DNA of 64,000 bases from Geobacillus kaustophilus. Its GTDB lineage: Bacteria > Bacillota > Bacilli > Bacillales > Anoxybacillaceae. Shown here one piece after another: positions 36,008 to 44,757 of the stretch. The stretch's first letter is position 1; every line of letters begins with the position of its first letter. Both the position numbers and the translations under genes were made by a program. Under the pieces are notes generated by a model. It was not told where the DNA came from. It searched no databases and was given only the letters and a program-made list of their open reading frames with translations. The DNA lies in NCBI RefSeq assembly GCF_000948285.1, contig NZ_JYBP01000003.1:3162001-3226000 (forward strand), read 5' to 3'.

Positions 36008-36979
36008 CTAAACGGAAGCATACATCCGATCGAGCTCTTGCGCTTCGTATTTCGCAAACGGGTCGATGAGCGAAATTTTTTGCGCTTCCGCATCGCCAAC
36101 GCCAGCGTACAGCTCGGCGGTGCCGTCGCCTTTGCGGACGAGCCCCCCGCTGAAGACAACGTTCGCCAAATCCGGCCGTTTCGCCGGTCCGTCTAAAAAG
36201 TGGGAGCGAAGCGCAAGCAATTCCAGCTCAGAACGCTCCATCGTCTCTGGATTCAAAACGAACACCATCGGGTAGTAATGGCGGTTGCCTTGCTCGTCAA
36301 AGCAAGCGATATGGCCGAGCGCCCCAACAAGCCCGTTTGCAAGCAAATGCGCCTCGTTCACGCCGCCCCATTCTTCATCCGTAAATTGGGCATCAAGAAT
36401 CGGCGCTGCCTCGATCACTTCTGGCGTCAACTCATCGAGCGAAAAAATGCGGGTGAAACCGATTTTCCCACGGCCGCCTTTTTCCCCTTGTGGTCGGGTA
36501 AACACGCCGATCGAGCCATCTTTCAACTCGACAAGGCGGATGTCTTTCATCCCGTCCGGCCCTTCGGCGAACTTTTCCAAGCGGCGAATGTTCGGTCCGC
36601 GGTAAAAGACCGTCCGCCAGCTATGCTCGCCAACAAACACCGGATGTGGGAACGTCTCCACGCCGCCAAACACCAATTGGCCGTGAATCCGCGACACGAA
36701 CGGGTCTTGCAAGGCGAACACCGGCGCTCCTTCACGAGGGACCCAAACGCCGTCGCGCTCGACGAAAAAGTACACTTCCGACTGCTCGCTGTCGCGCGCC
36801 TCGACGCGCCCAGCGATCACCCATTCTCCTTCATCCACAAATGGTGCGGAAATATTATAAACGTCTCGGTCCCCGACACCCGCAAAGCAGAGTTTTTCCG
36901 GCTCAAACGGCTGTGGGGCCGAACGAAATTCATCCACTAACACTTGACATGTCTTTAATGTTGGCAATGAGAATAACAT
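36008..36979 (-). CDS. DUF1861-family protein (beta-propeller, glycoside-related), stand-alone copy
   Basis: 323 residues. Strongly similar to the protein at 42072-43019 over its full length (shared YNISAPF, EWVIAGRVEARDSEQSEVYF, LVFGGVETFPHPV, HIACFDEQGNRHYYPM-like segments). DUF1861 proteins are related to the GH130/GH43-type five-bladed propellers but their reaction is unknown to me. GGAGGGATG precedes the ATG. Unlike its paralogue it is not next to transporter genes. Confidence 0.75.
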   Translation of the reverse strand: MLFSLPTLKTCQVLVDEFRSAPQPFEPEKLCFAGVGDRDVYNISAPFVDEGEWVIAGRVEARDSEQSEVYFFVERDGVWVPREGAPVFALQDPFVSRIHGQLVFGGVETFPHPVFVGEHSWRTVFYRGPNIRRLEKFAEGPDGMKDIRLVELKDGSIGVFTRPQGEKGGRGKIGFTRIFSLDELTPEVIEAAPILDAQFTDEEWGGVNEAHLLANGLVGALGHIACFDEQGNRHYYPMVFVLNPETMERSELELLALRSHFLDGPAKRPDLANVVFSGGLVRKGDGTAELYAGVGDAEAQKISLIDPFAKYEAQELDRMYASV

Positions 36980-37220
36980 GATTCATCCCTCCGGATGGCG
37001 CCAAAAACGCCCGCATTGGCATTTTTGGCTGTTTTTCCTGATCGCGGTTCGAACAGGAAACCCCACTCCCTTTCACACCGGCTTCGTCATTCGGACATCA
37101 ACGATGATGCCACCTCCTGTCGGCCGGATGAGAAAGTCAATGAAACTCATTCATTCGTGTGTTCTTATTATAATATGATATGAGAAAGAAGGAAACACGT
37201 TATTCATTGCCAAAAAAAGA

Positions 37221-37244
37221 AGGGCCAAATGAAATCAAGGCCCT
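37221..37244. terminator. Bidirectional terminator after the macrodomain gene
   Basis: Stem AGGGCC / GGCCCT flanked by T-rich runs on both strands. Confidence 0.65.
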
Positions 37245-37254
37245 TTTTCTCCCT

Positions 37255-37743
37255 TTATTGGCGCTGTTGGACAAAACGGATGAATGCTTGATCAATATCC
37301 ACCACCACAAACTCCACATCCTCGACCGGACCCAACACCTCGACAAACAACTGCGCCACGTTTTCTTTGTCAAGCCTTCCGACGCCTGTCCCTAGCGCTG
37401 GCAACGCCACCTTCTTGATTCCGTTCTCCCGACAGTGCGCGACGAGCCGCTCGAGACACGCCCGAACGATGTCATACGACGTCGCCCCTGCAGGCTGCTT
37501 CATCGTCACTAAGTGAAGGACCCCGCGAAACGGCAGCGAGCCTGCTCCTGTCACGTACAAATCGCCGGGCTTAGGGTCTTGCGCTTGACAGACGCGGATC
37601 GCTTCCTCCTCGATCACACGTCCCCCCGCCCGACGGATCGCCGCTGCCACGCCGCCGCCCATCGGCCCGATGCCGTTGGCGGCATTGCAAATGTACTCGA
37701 CTCCTTCCACTTTGGTCAGATCGCCGACCATGGCGCGAATCAT
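37255..37743 (-). CDS. Macrodomain protein (ADP-ribose binding/hydrolysis)
   Basis: 162 residues, a single macrodomain. ADP-ribose-binding motifs: YICNAANGIGPMGGGVAAAI and ALPALGTGVGRLDKENVA. Bacterial macrodomains remove or bind ADP-ribose and related groups; some act as antitoxins to ADP-ribosyl transferases. It overlaps the end of a broken DUF488 gene by 4 nt and so was the last gene of a minus-strand operon starting with an ATPase gene. The frame is intact. Confidence 0.88.
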   Translation of the reverse strand: MIRAMVGDLTKVEGVEYICNAANGIGPMGGGVAAAIRRAGGRVIEEEAIRVCQAQDPKPGDLYVTGAGSLPFRGVLHLVTMKQPAGATSYDIVRACLERLVAHCRENGIKKVALPALGTGVGRLDKENVAQLFVEVLGPVEDVEFVVVDIDQAFIRFVQQRQ

Positions 37744-38083
37744 CCGAACCCCTCCTTAGCGATGTTGCGCAAAAACTCCCTAAGAACAACGGCATGGTTA
37801 TGCTGCTCGTCTTTGGCGGCATAAAGCAACATCACCGTTCCGGAAAGCGAAAGCAGCTCCGTAACGAGCGCTTGCTTCGTCGTATCAGTCCTCCTGTTCA
37901 TACGTTCTCGCAAACTCGGCAAACCGCTCCGGCCGATGGCCAAACCATTGCTGGAGGGCAGTCTCTTTCACCAGCGGTCACGGCACGCTTCGACCTTTGA
38001 CACCGCGGCCAAAGGCGGTCGACGAGAATGCGGATGCCGTCATCCCGTTCCGCTGGAATATCAATTTGCTTTGTTTGGAACAC
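37740..38083 (-). pseudogene. DUF488 protein, frameshifted
   Basis: Three consecutive frames give pieces of one DUF488 protein: DDGIRILVDRLWPR at the start, LQQWFGHRPERFAEFARTY in a second frame and TVMLLYAAKDEQHNHAVVL in a third. An in-frame TGA also interrupts the middle. At least two indels have occurred. DUF488 proteins are ~120 residues, of unknown function, with conserved RLWPR and AAKD motifs, both kept here. Confidence 0.8.
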
Positions 38084-38105
38084 AGGTCCGTTTCCCTACT
38101 TTCCT

Positions 38106-38538
38106 TTACACCTCTACCTCGTCCGAGTTCACTTTCACCACTAACGAACCGCCCGTTCTCCTCAACATTTTTTCCAGCTTGATCCTATAGGTCGATTTTA
38201 CAGCAGGCGTCCTCACACGCGTCGTGATAATTCGTCCTTCAAACCGGTATCCAGACAACTTCTTGCCTAATTGTTCAACTGTCCGCATGATTTGCCGCAC
38301 CGCTTCCACGAGATCAGACCCTTTTAATTCGACAAAAAACGCTCGGCTTTCTTCTAATACTAAAAATCAGGAAATCACAACGCTTTCCCTCCATGAGCAA
38401 ACAATCATCCACACGGTACAAAGCGACGTGCTTTTGCTGCTTGTTGACGAAACGGACTCCCCTCCCATTTTCTTCAACGACAGCCAACCTTCGATGATCA
38501 CAGTATTGCAAACAATGTTTCCACTCTGCAACGGCCAT
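38106..38538 (-). pseudogene. Putative nuclease-like protein (D...ExK), frameshifted
   Basis: Start MAVAEWKHCLQYCDHRRLAV, then KRCDFLIF; after a one-base shift the protein continues EESRAFFVELKGSDLVEAVR and ends VVKVNSDEVEV. Asp in KRCDFLI and the ELK about 17 residues later have the order and spacing of a PD-(D/E)xK nuclease core. The intact protein would be ~143 residues. It starts 2 nt after the end of the ATPase pseudogene, so the two were an operon. Family not named with certainty; nuclease activity is an inference from the motif. Confidence 0.55.
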
Positions 38539-38540
38539 GT

Positions 38541-39433
38541 TTATTTTCCCTCTTCCTCCGCCTCCATAAGCTCATCGAGCACACGGTTGATAGAAGATGA
38601 TGCTTCATCGATCGCCTTAACAAATTAATCCGCTCGATGAACTGTTCTGTTAAAACATCGAGTTGCTGCGAGTTAATATCTTGCAACTGATCAGATAACG
38701 CGGCAACTAAACTTCTCCCCGCAGGAATAAAAATGGATGTTTTCGAATCGCCAAACACGTCATCAATCGATGTCTTCACGGTTTCCAAAACACTCTGTTG
38801 GCGCGCTTTCCAAGAGGAGACATTCCAAAAGTCATCCAACCGTTGTTCTTGGTATTGCATCTCCTTTTTCATCTGAACAATATGTTTAAAGGTTTCTAAA
38901 ATATCCCTTTTCAACGAATCGCTAAAGTGGATTTGTACATAACCGTCTTTTAAATCAAGACGAACAAACTTTCCAGCACCATACTCATAACGAATATGAA
39001 ACGGTTTCATATGTTTTGTCGTGCCAAAGTATCCAACAAACTTTCTCCGAAGACGTTTATTGAATTCAAAAAATGGGTTATTTTCTTCCATTTGACGGAA
39101 TGGCTCTTCACCACAAAGTGTACTTGACAAATAAAGACGATCATGATAGAGAAAATCAAAACAGCGTTTTTCCTTTTAATACCATACGTCTCTTTGAGCA
39201 ACAAACATTGCTATCATGTTTGTCTTTAAAAGTCAAGTACATCTTTTGGTGATGAACCGACGGAATGAAATTAAATAATCTACCCATTCATCGAGAATTG
39301 ATTGGAAGAAGAAGATAAGTTTACTAATCGTACTTTTTCCGCTCGCTTGGGGGCCGACCAAAATCGTAACATCGGTAATCTCCTCCTCAAACAGCTCGAC
39401 AGGTCCAAAATGCTCGATCCGGATGCGAGGCAT
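38541..39433 (-). pseudogene. AAA ATPase, broken by a MITE and an internal deletion
   Basis: The ATG at 39431-39433 follows GGGAGGAGGG. The N-terminus MPRIRIEHFGPVELFEEE runs into Walker A GPQASGKST (~29-37). At residue ~56 a 157-bp MITE (39102-39258) is inserted; removing it and one target copy restores the frame (SFRQMEENNPFFEF). The body contains SIFIPAGRSLVAAL, then a frameshift after FIERIN joins to AIDEASSSINRVLDELMEAEEGK. Walker B is missing, so an internal deletion is likely. An SMC/OLD-like ATPase partner of the ExK protein. Confidence 0.75.
39102..39258. mobile_element. 157-bp MITE derived from the second ISL3 type
   Basis: Ends GGCTCTTCACCACAAAGTGT and, complemented, GGTTCATCACCAAAAGATGT are the ends of the ISL3 element at 22642-23976; the inverted repeats extend about 50 bp inward. 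No transposase. An 8-bp target duplication GACGGAAT flanks it (39094-39101 and 39259-39266). It interrupts the ATPase gene. Confidence 0.92.
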
Positions 39434-39449
39434 ACCTACCCTCCTCCCT

Positions 39450-39589
39450 CTAGAGAGCCATTGATGAAATGAAAATTTTGACTTGATAACAGCTTTTTTC
39501 AATTTGAGAAACTTTGCAAAATCCATTTTTTCTCTGGTTGAGAACTACCAATTTACAGCGAACGACTGTTTTTTCACCACTCTTGTAGG
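39450..39589 (-). repeat. 140-bp repeat family, copy C, ending at the ribosome-binding site of the ATPase gene
   Basis: 140 bp. Ends CTAGAGAGCCATTGATGA (39450-39467) and TCACCACTCTTGTAG (39575-39589). The interior TTTTTCAATTTGAGAAAC plus TTTGCAAA matches copies B and E. Its 3' end in the gene's sense joins directly to the GGGAGGAGGG of the ATPase gene. Confidence 0.6.
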
Positions 39590-39677
39590 CTTAGGCCATA
39601 TGGCCACAGTCAACATTTCAACAAGCATGCCTTCCTCCACATACAACTGCCCAAAACAACCTGCAAATCATTCTTCA

Positions 39678-39799
39678 CTATATTAGGTTGTAATAAAGAA
39701 ATTTCCGATCTCCATGTCCCGTCTTTATCACCTGACAAGCTGACACGGTGACAAGAAGAGCGAACAATGCCATGTAAAACAAAATTGCAACTTATATAG
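39678..39799. repeat. 122-bp inverted-repeat element, family 2, copy 1
   Basis: Left end CTATATTAGGTTGTAATAAA and right end TTGCAACTTATATAG are imperfect inverted repeats. The ends and the GATGTAAAACAAAATT-like right part match the 122-bp element at 60018-60139; the centres differ. It lies just after galU. Confidence 0.65.
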
Positions 39800-39814
39800 C
39801 TACTCCCGATTGAA

Positions 39815-40702
39815 TTAACTGTTGGCTGATCCCTTCGCCTCGGCCATCACCCGCTCCAAAAACGAAAGCAAATCATCCCGCAGCTCCTCGTTTTGCAAGG
39901 CAAACTCAATCGTCGTTTCGATAAAGCCGAGCTTTTCGCCGACATCGTACCGCTTTCCTTCAAATTCATAGGCAAATACGCGCTGAATTTCATTCAGCCG
40001 CCCGATCGCGTCCGTCAGCTGAATCTCCCCGCCTGCTCCTGCTTCCTGTTTCTCCAAAAACAAGAAAATTTCCGGCGTCAACACGTAGCGGCCGACGATC
40101 GCCAAGTTCGACGGCGCTGTGCCCGGGGCTGGTTTTTCCACGAAGCGGCGCACTTGGTAGCGTCTGCCTTGCTGCTCGAGCGGGTCGATGATTCCGTAGC
40201 GATGCGTTTCTTCCTCCGGCACGCGCTTGACGCCGATCACCGAGCTGAACGTTTGTTCATATTGCTCAATGAGCTGTTTTAAACAAGGCTTTTCCGCCTG
40301 GACGATATCGTCGCCCAACAGCACCGCAAACGGCTCGTCTCCAATGAAATTGCGCGCGCACCAAACGGCGTGCCCCAGCCCTTTCGGCTCTTTTTGGCGA
40401 ATGTAGTGGATGTCAACTTTCGACGGCTCTTTCACTTTCTCAAGCAGATCGAGCTTCCCTTTTTGCTTAAGCATCTGTTCAAGCTCAAACGCGTAGTCAA
40501 AATGGTCCTCGATCGCCCGTTTCCCTTTCCCGGTGACGATGATGATGTCCTCAATGCCTGAGGCGATGGCTTCTTCGACGATATATTGAATCGTCGGCTT
40601 ATCAACGATCGGAAGCATCTCCTTCGGCATAGCCTTCGTCGCCGGCAAAAACCGCGTCCCAAGCCCAGCTGCCGGAATGATCGCTTTGCGCACTTTTTTC
40701 AT
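39815..40702 (-). CDS. galU: UTP-glucose-1-phosphate uridylyltransferase
   Basis: 295 residues. Nucleotide-binding start [20 protein letters not shown], then [17 protein letters not shown] and VLLGDDIV, and the C-terminal [20 protein letters not shown] are typical of GalU/GtaB. It makes UDP-glucose from UTP and glucose 1-phosphate, the precursor for teichoic acid glucosylation, glycolipids and, through Ugd (21004-22344), UDP-glucuronate. Single gene with AT-rich flanks. Confidence 0.95.
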   Translation of the reverse strand: MKKVRKAIIPAAGLGTRFLPATKAMPKEMLPIVDKPTIQYIVEEAIASGIEDIIIVTGKGKRAIEDHFDYAFELEQMLKQKGKLDLLEKVKEPSKVDIHYIRQKEPKGLGHAVWCARNFIGDEPFAVLLGDDIVQAEKPCLKQLIEQYEQTFSSVIGVKRVPEEETHRYGIIDPLEQQGRRYQVRRFVEKPAPGTAPSNLAIVGRYVLTPEIFLFLEKQEAGAGGEIQLTDAIGRLNEIQRVFAYEFEGKRYDVGEKLGFIETTIEFALQNEELRDDLLSFLERVMAEAKGSANS

Positions 40703-40961
40703 CTCCGATGGTTCCTCCTCTATCCAATGATCATCTGTTCTCTCAAGTCATGGCCAGTGTTGTTGATTTCCCAGCTGCGAACAAGCCTTCAAAATGAACA
40801 AGTGCCGACTTGCCCTATGTATCGGCGTTGTTTTTATTATACCAAATCCTGTTGAACGGAAAAGAAACGGAATGACGCCATGAACGTTAAAACGCCCCTT
40901 TATCGCACATAACCGCCACGAAAGCATCCTTTACCCCGTATGTTGGCGGCAAACCAAAAAA

Positions 40962-40989
40962 AGAAACGCCCGGCCACCCAGGCGTTTCT
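40962..40989 (-). terminator. Terminator of the oligosaccharide operon
   Basis: Stem AGAAACGCC / GGCGTTTCT followed by seven T on the minus strand. Confidence 0.9.
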
Positions 40990-41010
40990 GTTCTGATGCC
41001 GCAGCGCGCG

Positions 41011-42069
41011 TCACCCTTTCACAAGCGAAGCCAAAATCTCGCTAAGCTTCAGCTCGACGCACGCCATCGACGTATCAGCGGCGCCGTAATACATCTTCAC
41101 GATATCACCGTCAACGAGCGCACCGCACGAGAACACGACGCGGCCGAAAAACCCGTTCACCTCATAATCCGCTTCCGGCTCGACAAGCGGCCGGTCCGAG
41201 CGGGCGAGAACCTTCGCTGGATCGTCCAAATCCAACAGCACCGCCCCCATGCAGTAGCGGTGGTCATCCGACGCGCCGTGGTACAACTCGAGCCACCCGT
41301 GCTCTGTTTTGATCGGCACCGCCCCGCCGCCGATGCGGGCGCTGTCCCACTTTCCTTCACGCAGACCGAACAAAAAGCGGTGATTCCCCCAATGAAGCAG
41401 ATTCTCCGACTCGGCGATCCACACTTCGGGGCGGCCGTTGCTTCGCGGCACGGGGCGATGGAGGGCGTAATATTTGCCGTTGATCTTCTCCGGAAAAATG
41501 AGCACATCTTTGTTTTCCGGCGCGAAAATCATGCCGTGGTGCGTCACCGTCCGAAAATCCGTTGTCGACACCATCGCCTCGCCGACTCCTTTTGACGAAA
41601 CGGCGCTGAAGTAAATGTAATACGTGCCGTCAATGCACGTAATGCGCGGGTCTTCAATGCCAAACATCTCGAGCTCATTCGACGGGTAGACGAACGGGCG
41701 GTCGTCGATCACAAACCGCCGCCCGTCTTTACTGCGGGCGAGGCGCAAATACGAGAGCGACGTCAAATAGGCAAACCGATCGGCCCCCGCCTCTTTAATG
41801 ACGCGCGGATCGGAAAAATCATAGCGCGGATCGTCTTTGCGAAATTCGTAAATATCGACCTTCCCCGTCTCTGGATTCCACACCGGCGCTTTCACAATGT
41901 TCGGATCATCCGAAACGGGCCGCTCGGCCACCCGAAGCAAAAGCAGCACTTCTCCTTGAAACATCGCCACCCCGGCGTTAAACGCCCCGATCACTTCAAA
42001 CCCGTCGTGGTACGGCGACACGTCTTTCGGCGTAATGAGCGGGTTTTCTTCGTAGCGGTAAAGGTGCAT
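41011..42069 (-). CDS. GH130-family glycoside phosphorylase (mannoside type)
   Basis: 352 residues. The GH130 core is clear: YRYEENPLITPKDV near the start, the catalytic Asp motif MFGIEDPRIT (~135), GVGEAMVSTTDF and the closing YYGAADTSMACVELKL. GH130 enzymes cleave beta-mannosides with phosphate to give mannose 1-phosphate; the exact linkage cannot be read here. The ATG at 42067-42069 is 2 nt after the DUF1861 stop; a GTG at 42076-42078 is an alternative start. It would act in the cytoplasm on imported sugars. Confidence 0.88.
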   Translation of the reverse strand: MHLYRYEENPLITPKDVSPYHDGFEVIGAFNAGVAMFQGEVLLLLRVAERPVSDDPNIVKAPVWNPETGKVDIYEFRKDDPRYDFSDPRVIKEAGADRFAYLTSLSYLRLARSKDGRRFVIDDRPFVYPSNELEMFGIEDPRITCIDGTYYIYFSAVSSKGVGEAMVSTTDFRTVTHHGMIFAPENKDVLIFPEKINGKYYALHRPVPRSNGRPEVWIAESENLLHWGNHRFLFGLREGKWDSARIGGGAVPIKTEHGWLELYHGASDDHRYCMGAVLLDLDDPAKVLARSDRPLVEPEADYEVNGFFGRVVFSCGALVDGDIVKMYYGAADTSMACVELKLSEILASLVKG

Positions 42070-42071
42070 CG

Positions 42072-43019
42072 TCACCACTGCCTTTCATATTTCGTAAATG
42101 GATCAACAATTGTTAGTTTTTGCGCTTCTGCATCACTCGTTCCAGCGTAAAACTCGGCCGTTCCGTCCCCTTTGCGAATCAACCCGCCGCTAAACACGAC
42201 ATCCGCCAAATCCGGGCGCTTCGCCGGGCCGTCGAGGAAATGGGCTCTTGTGGCGATCAGCTCCATTTCCGACGCTTCCCCCGTATCGGGATTGAACGCG
42301 AACGCCATCGGATAATAATGACGGTTCCGCTCCTGATCGAAACAAGCGATATGGCCAAGGACGCCGACAAGCCCGTTATCAAGCAAATGCGCCTCATTGG
42401 CGCCGCCCCATTCTTCATCGGCAAATTGGCCGTCAATCAATGGAGCCCTCTCAATCGCCTCCACCGTCAACTCGTCAAGCGTGCCAATGCGGATGAAGCC
42501 GATTTTTCCGCGTCCGCCTTTTTCCCCTTGTGGACGGGTGAACACCCCGACCGACCCATCCCGCAGCTCAACAAGACGAATGTCTTTCATCCCGTCGGGA
42601 CCGGTGAAGAAATGCGCCAATTCCTTGATCGTTTTTCCGCGGTAAAACACCGTCCGCCAATACAACTTCCCGTGAAGCACGGGATGCGGAAACGTCTCCA
42701 CGCCGCCAAACACGAGATGCCCGTGCACCCGCGAAACAAACGGATCCTGCAAAGCAAACATCGGCGCCCCTTCCCGCGGCACCCACGTTCCTTCACGCTC
42801 GACGAAAAAGTATACTTCTGATTGCTCGCTGTCTCTTGCCTCCACCCGTCCGGCAATGACCCATTCGCCATCGTCTTCGAACGGGGCGGAAATGTTGTAC
42901 ACATCGCGTCCTCCAACGCCGGCAAACACGAGCTTCTCCGCCCGAAGCGGCTGCGGCCCGCCCTGGAATTCCTCAAGCAGTGTCTTGCATGTTTTCATCG
43001 TCGGCGTCCTTGTCTGCAT
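42072..43019 (-). CDS. DUF1861-family protein in the oligosaccharide operon
   Basis: 315 residues from the ATG at 43017-43019, chosen for GGGAGAG upstream; an ATG at 43047-43049 has no such signal. It is a paralogue of the protein at 36008-36979. Its position between ABC permease genes and a GH130 phosphorylase suggests a role in processing the same oligosaccharide. The reaction is unknown. Sequence blocks such as GGVETFPHPVLHGKLYW and NEAHLLDNGLVGVLGHIA look like propeller repeats. Confidence 0.78.
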   Translation of the reverse strand: MQTRTPTMKTCKTLLEEFQGGPQPLRAEKLVFAGVGGRDVYNISAPFEDDGEWVIAGRVEARDSEQSEVYFFVEREGTWVPREGAPMFALQDPFVSRVHGHLVFGGVETFPHPVLHGKLYWRTVFYRGKTIKELAHFFTGPDGMKDIRLVELRDGSVGVFTRPQGEKGGRGKIGFIRIGTLDELTVEAIERAPLIDGQFADEEWGGANEAHLLDNGLVGVLGHIACFDQERNRHYYPMAFAFNPDTGEASEMELIATRAHFLDGPAKRPDLADVVFSGGLIRKGDGTAEFYAGTSDAEAQKLTIVDPFTKYERQW

Positions 43020-43060
43020 CACGTCTCTCCCTGCTCCCTTTTCCAACATAATGGTTCTAT

Positions 43061-43891
43061 TTATTTTAATATGAACTGCATGCCTTCCTTAAAATTCTTG
43101 CTAAACAAAAGGAACAAAACCAAAATCGGCAGCGTGAGAAGCACTGAGGCGGCGTACATCGGGCCTGGGTACCCTCCGTACGGGCCGAACATTTGCGCCA
43201 ACAAAACGTTTAACGTCAACATCTTTTCGTTATTCACCACAAGCATATCCCAAAGCAGTTCCACCCATCGCTCCATAAAAAGGAACAAGAAAATGATCGT
43301 CGTAATCGACCGCGACATCGGCCAGACAATACGGCGAATGATGGTGAAATGGCCCGCTCCATCCATCTTGGCCGCTTCGATCAATTCATCGGGAATGCTG
43401 CGGAAAAAGTTCGTGTACATAAAGATGGCCCACAAGTTGACTGCCTTCGGCACGATCATCGCCCAATACGTGTTGTACCAGCCGAAATACCGGACGATCA
43501 AAAACAGCGGAATAAGCAAAATGATCGATGGATAAAACATTTGGAACAAAATCGCGTTGTTGACCCACTGTCTCCCTTTAAACTTCACTTTCGACAACGC
43601 ATATCCAACCATCACCGCCGTCACAAGCATGAGCAGCGTTGACGCCGTCGTAACGAGCAAACTGTTGAAAAACGCCCGAAGCCACGGCCGCGGCACGACA
43701 TCTTCGCCGCCTTGAAACAGCCATTCATACGAGCGAAGCGTCAATGATGACGGGATAAGCTTTCGGTCGACCTCATTCCATGGGGCAAGAGAGCCTAACA
43801 CCATATACAAATACGGAAACACCATAACGAGCAAAACGGCAAACGCCAACACATAAAGCAATCCGACCTTCCATGTTTTACTCCCAGCCAT
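43061..43891 (-). CDS. Sugar ABC transporter permease (MalG type)
   Basis: 276 residues from the ATG at 43889-43891, which overlaps the end of the other permease gene by 14 nt; the open frame extends 33 codons upstream without a start signal. Six hydrophobic segments; the EAA loop reads ELIEAAKMDGAGHFTIIRRIVWPM. It belongs to the CUT1 family and pairs with the preceding permease. The ATPase of the transporter is not in the operon; CUT1 systems in Bacillaceae often share one (MsmX). Confidence 0.9.
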   Translation of the reverse strand: MAGSKTWKVGLLYVLAFAVLLVMVFPYLYMVLGSLAPWNEVDRKLIPSSLTLRSYEWLFQGGEDVVPRPWLRAFFNSLLVTTASTLLMLVTAVMVGYALSKVKFKGRQWVNNAILFQMFYPSIILLIPLFLIVRYFGWYNTYWAMIVPKAVNLWAIFMYTNFFRSIPDELIEAAKMDGAGHFTIIRRIVWPMSRSITTIIFLFLFMERWVELLWDMLVVNNEKMLTLNVLLAQMFGPYGGYPGPMYAASVLLTLPILVLFLLFSKNFKEGMQFILK

Positions 43892-44756
43892 GTTTGCCAC
43901 CCCATTTTTCCAACACCTTGCGAAAAACGAAAATCGACGCAAAGGTGACGATCGAATTGATGATCGCGACCGCTGTTCCGTAACCCGCATTTAGTTTTTC
44001 AAACGCCTGGTTGTAAATCTCCAGCTGCCACGTATGGGTCGCATACTCCGGCCCGCCGCCTGTCAGCACATACGGTTCGGTGAAAATGCCAAACATCAAG
44101 CCGACCGCCAAAATCGTCACGGTATAAAACGAAGGATACAGCATCGGAATCGTCACGTGCCAAACCCGCTTCCAGCCGACCGCCCCATCGATTTCGGCCG
44201 CTTCATACACTTCTTTCGGGATGTTTTCCAACCCGGACAAAAACAGCAGCGCATAATATCCGACAAACTTCCACGCCATCATGAGCGCAATGACGAGCGG
44301 GGCTAATATCGGCGACCCGAGCCAGTCAATATCCCAGCCAAACGCGTCTCGCAAAAATTGATTCAATGGGCTGTTGTAGGAAATGACGCCTTTCACGACG
44401 ATCGATGACGCCACCCCTGACGCCAAGTACGGCAAAAAATATCCGACGGCAAACAATCCTTTCCACCGAGGAAGATGGTGAAGGATCAGCGCCAAAAACA
44501 GCGAGCCTGCAATCACGATCGGCACGAACATCAACATAAACTTATACGTCACCCAAAACGCCGCCCGCACGCTCGGGCTGAAGAAAGCGTCAATGAAGTT
44601 TTGCATTCCAACTGTCTCGTATTCTGGAGAAATCAAGTTCCAGTTCGTAAAAGCGAGATATAACGCCCAAAACAGGGGAATCAAAAAGAAAACAGAGGAA
44701 TAGACAAGGTATGGGCTGGCAAGCAGCCAACCCACTTTTGTTGCCTGTTTATTCAT
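43878..44756 (-). CDS. Sugar ABC transporter permease (MalF type)
   Basis: 292 residues with six hydrophobic segments. The EAA loop reads EVYEAAEIDGAVGWKRVWHVTIPML. It is the membrane partner of the MalG-type permease and receives substrate from the lipoprotein encoded just upstream (its ATG lies 2 nt after that stop). Confidence 0.9.
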   Translation of the reverse strand: MNKQATKVGWLLASPYLVYSSVFFLIPLFWALYLAFTNWNLISPEYETVGMQNFIDAFFSPSVRAAFWVTYKFMLMFVPIVIAGSLFLALILHHLPRWKGLFAVGYFLPYLASGVASSIVVKGVISYNSPLNQFLRDAFGWDIDWLGSPILAPLVIALMMAWKFVGYYALLFLSGLENIPKEVYEAAEIDGAVGWKRVWHVTIPMLYPSFYTVTILAVGLMFGIFTEPYVLTGGGPEYATHTWQLEIYNQAFEKLNAGYGTAVAIINSIVTFASIFVFRKVLEKWGGKHGWE

Positions 44757-44757
44757 G

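Noticed and set aside
37143-37200. Promoter for the DUF1861 gene at 36979
   Set aside because: A good TATAAT exists on the minus strand (37167-37172), but the matching -35 is weak, so it was not listed.
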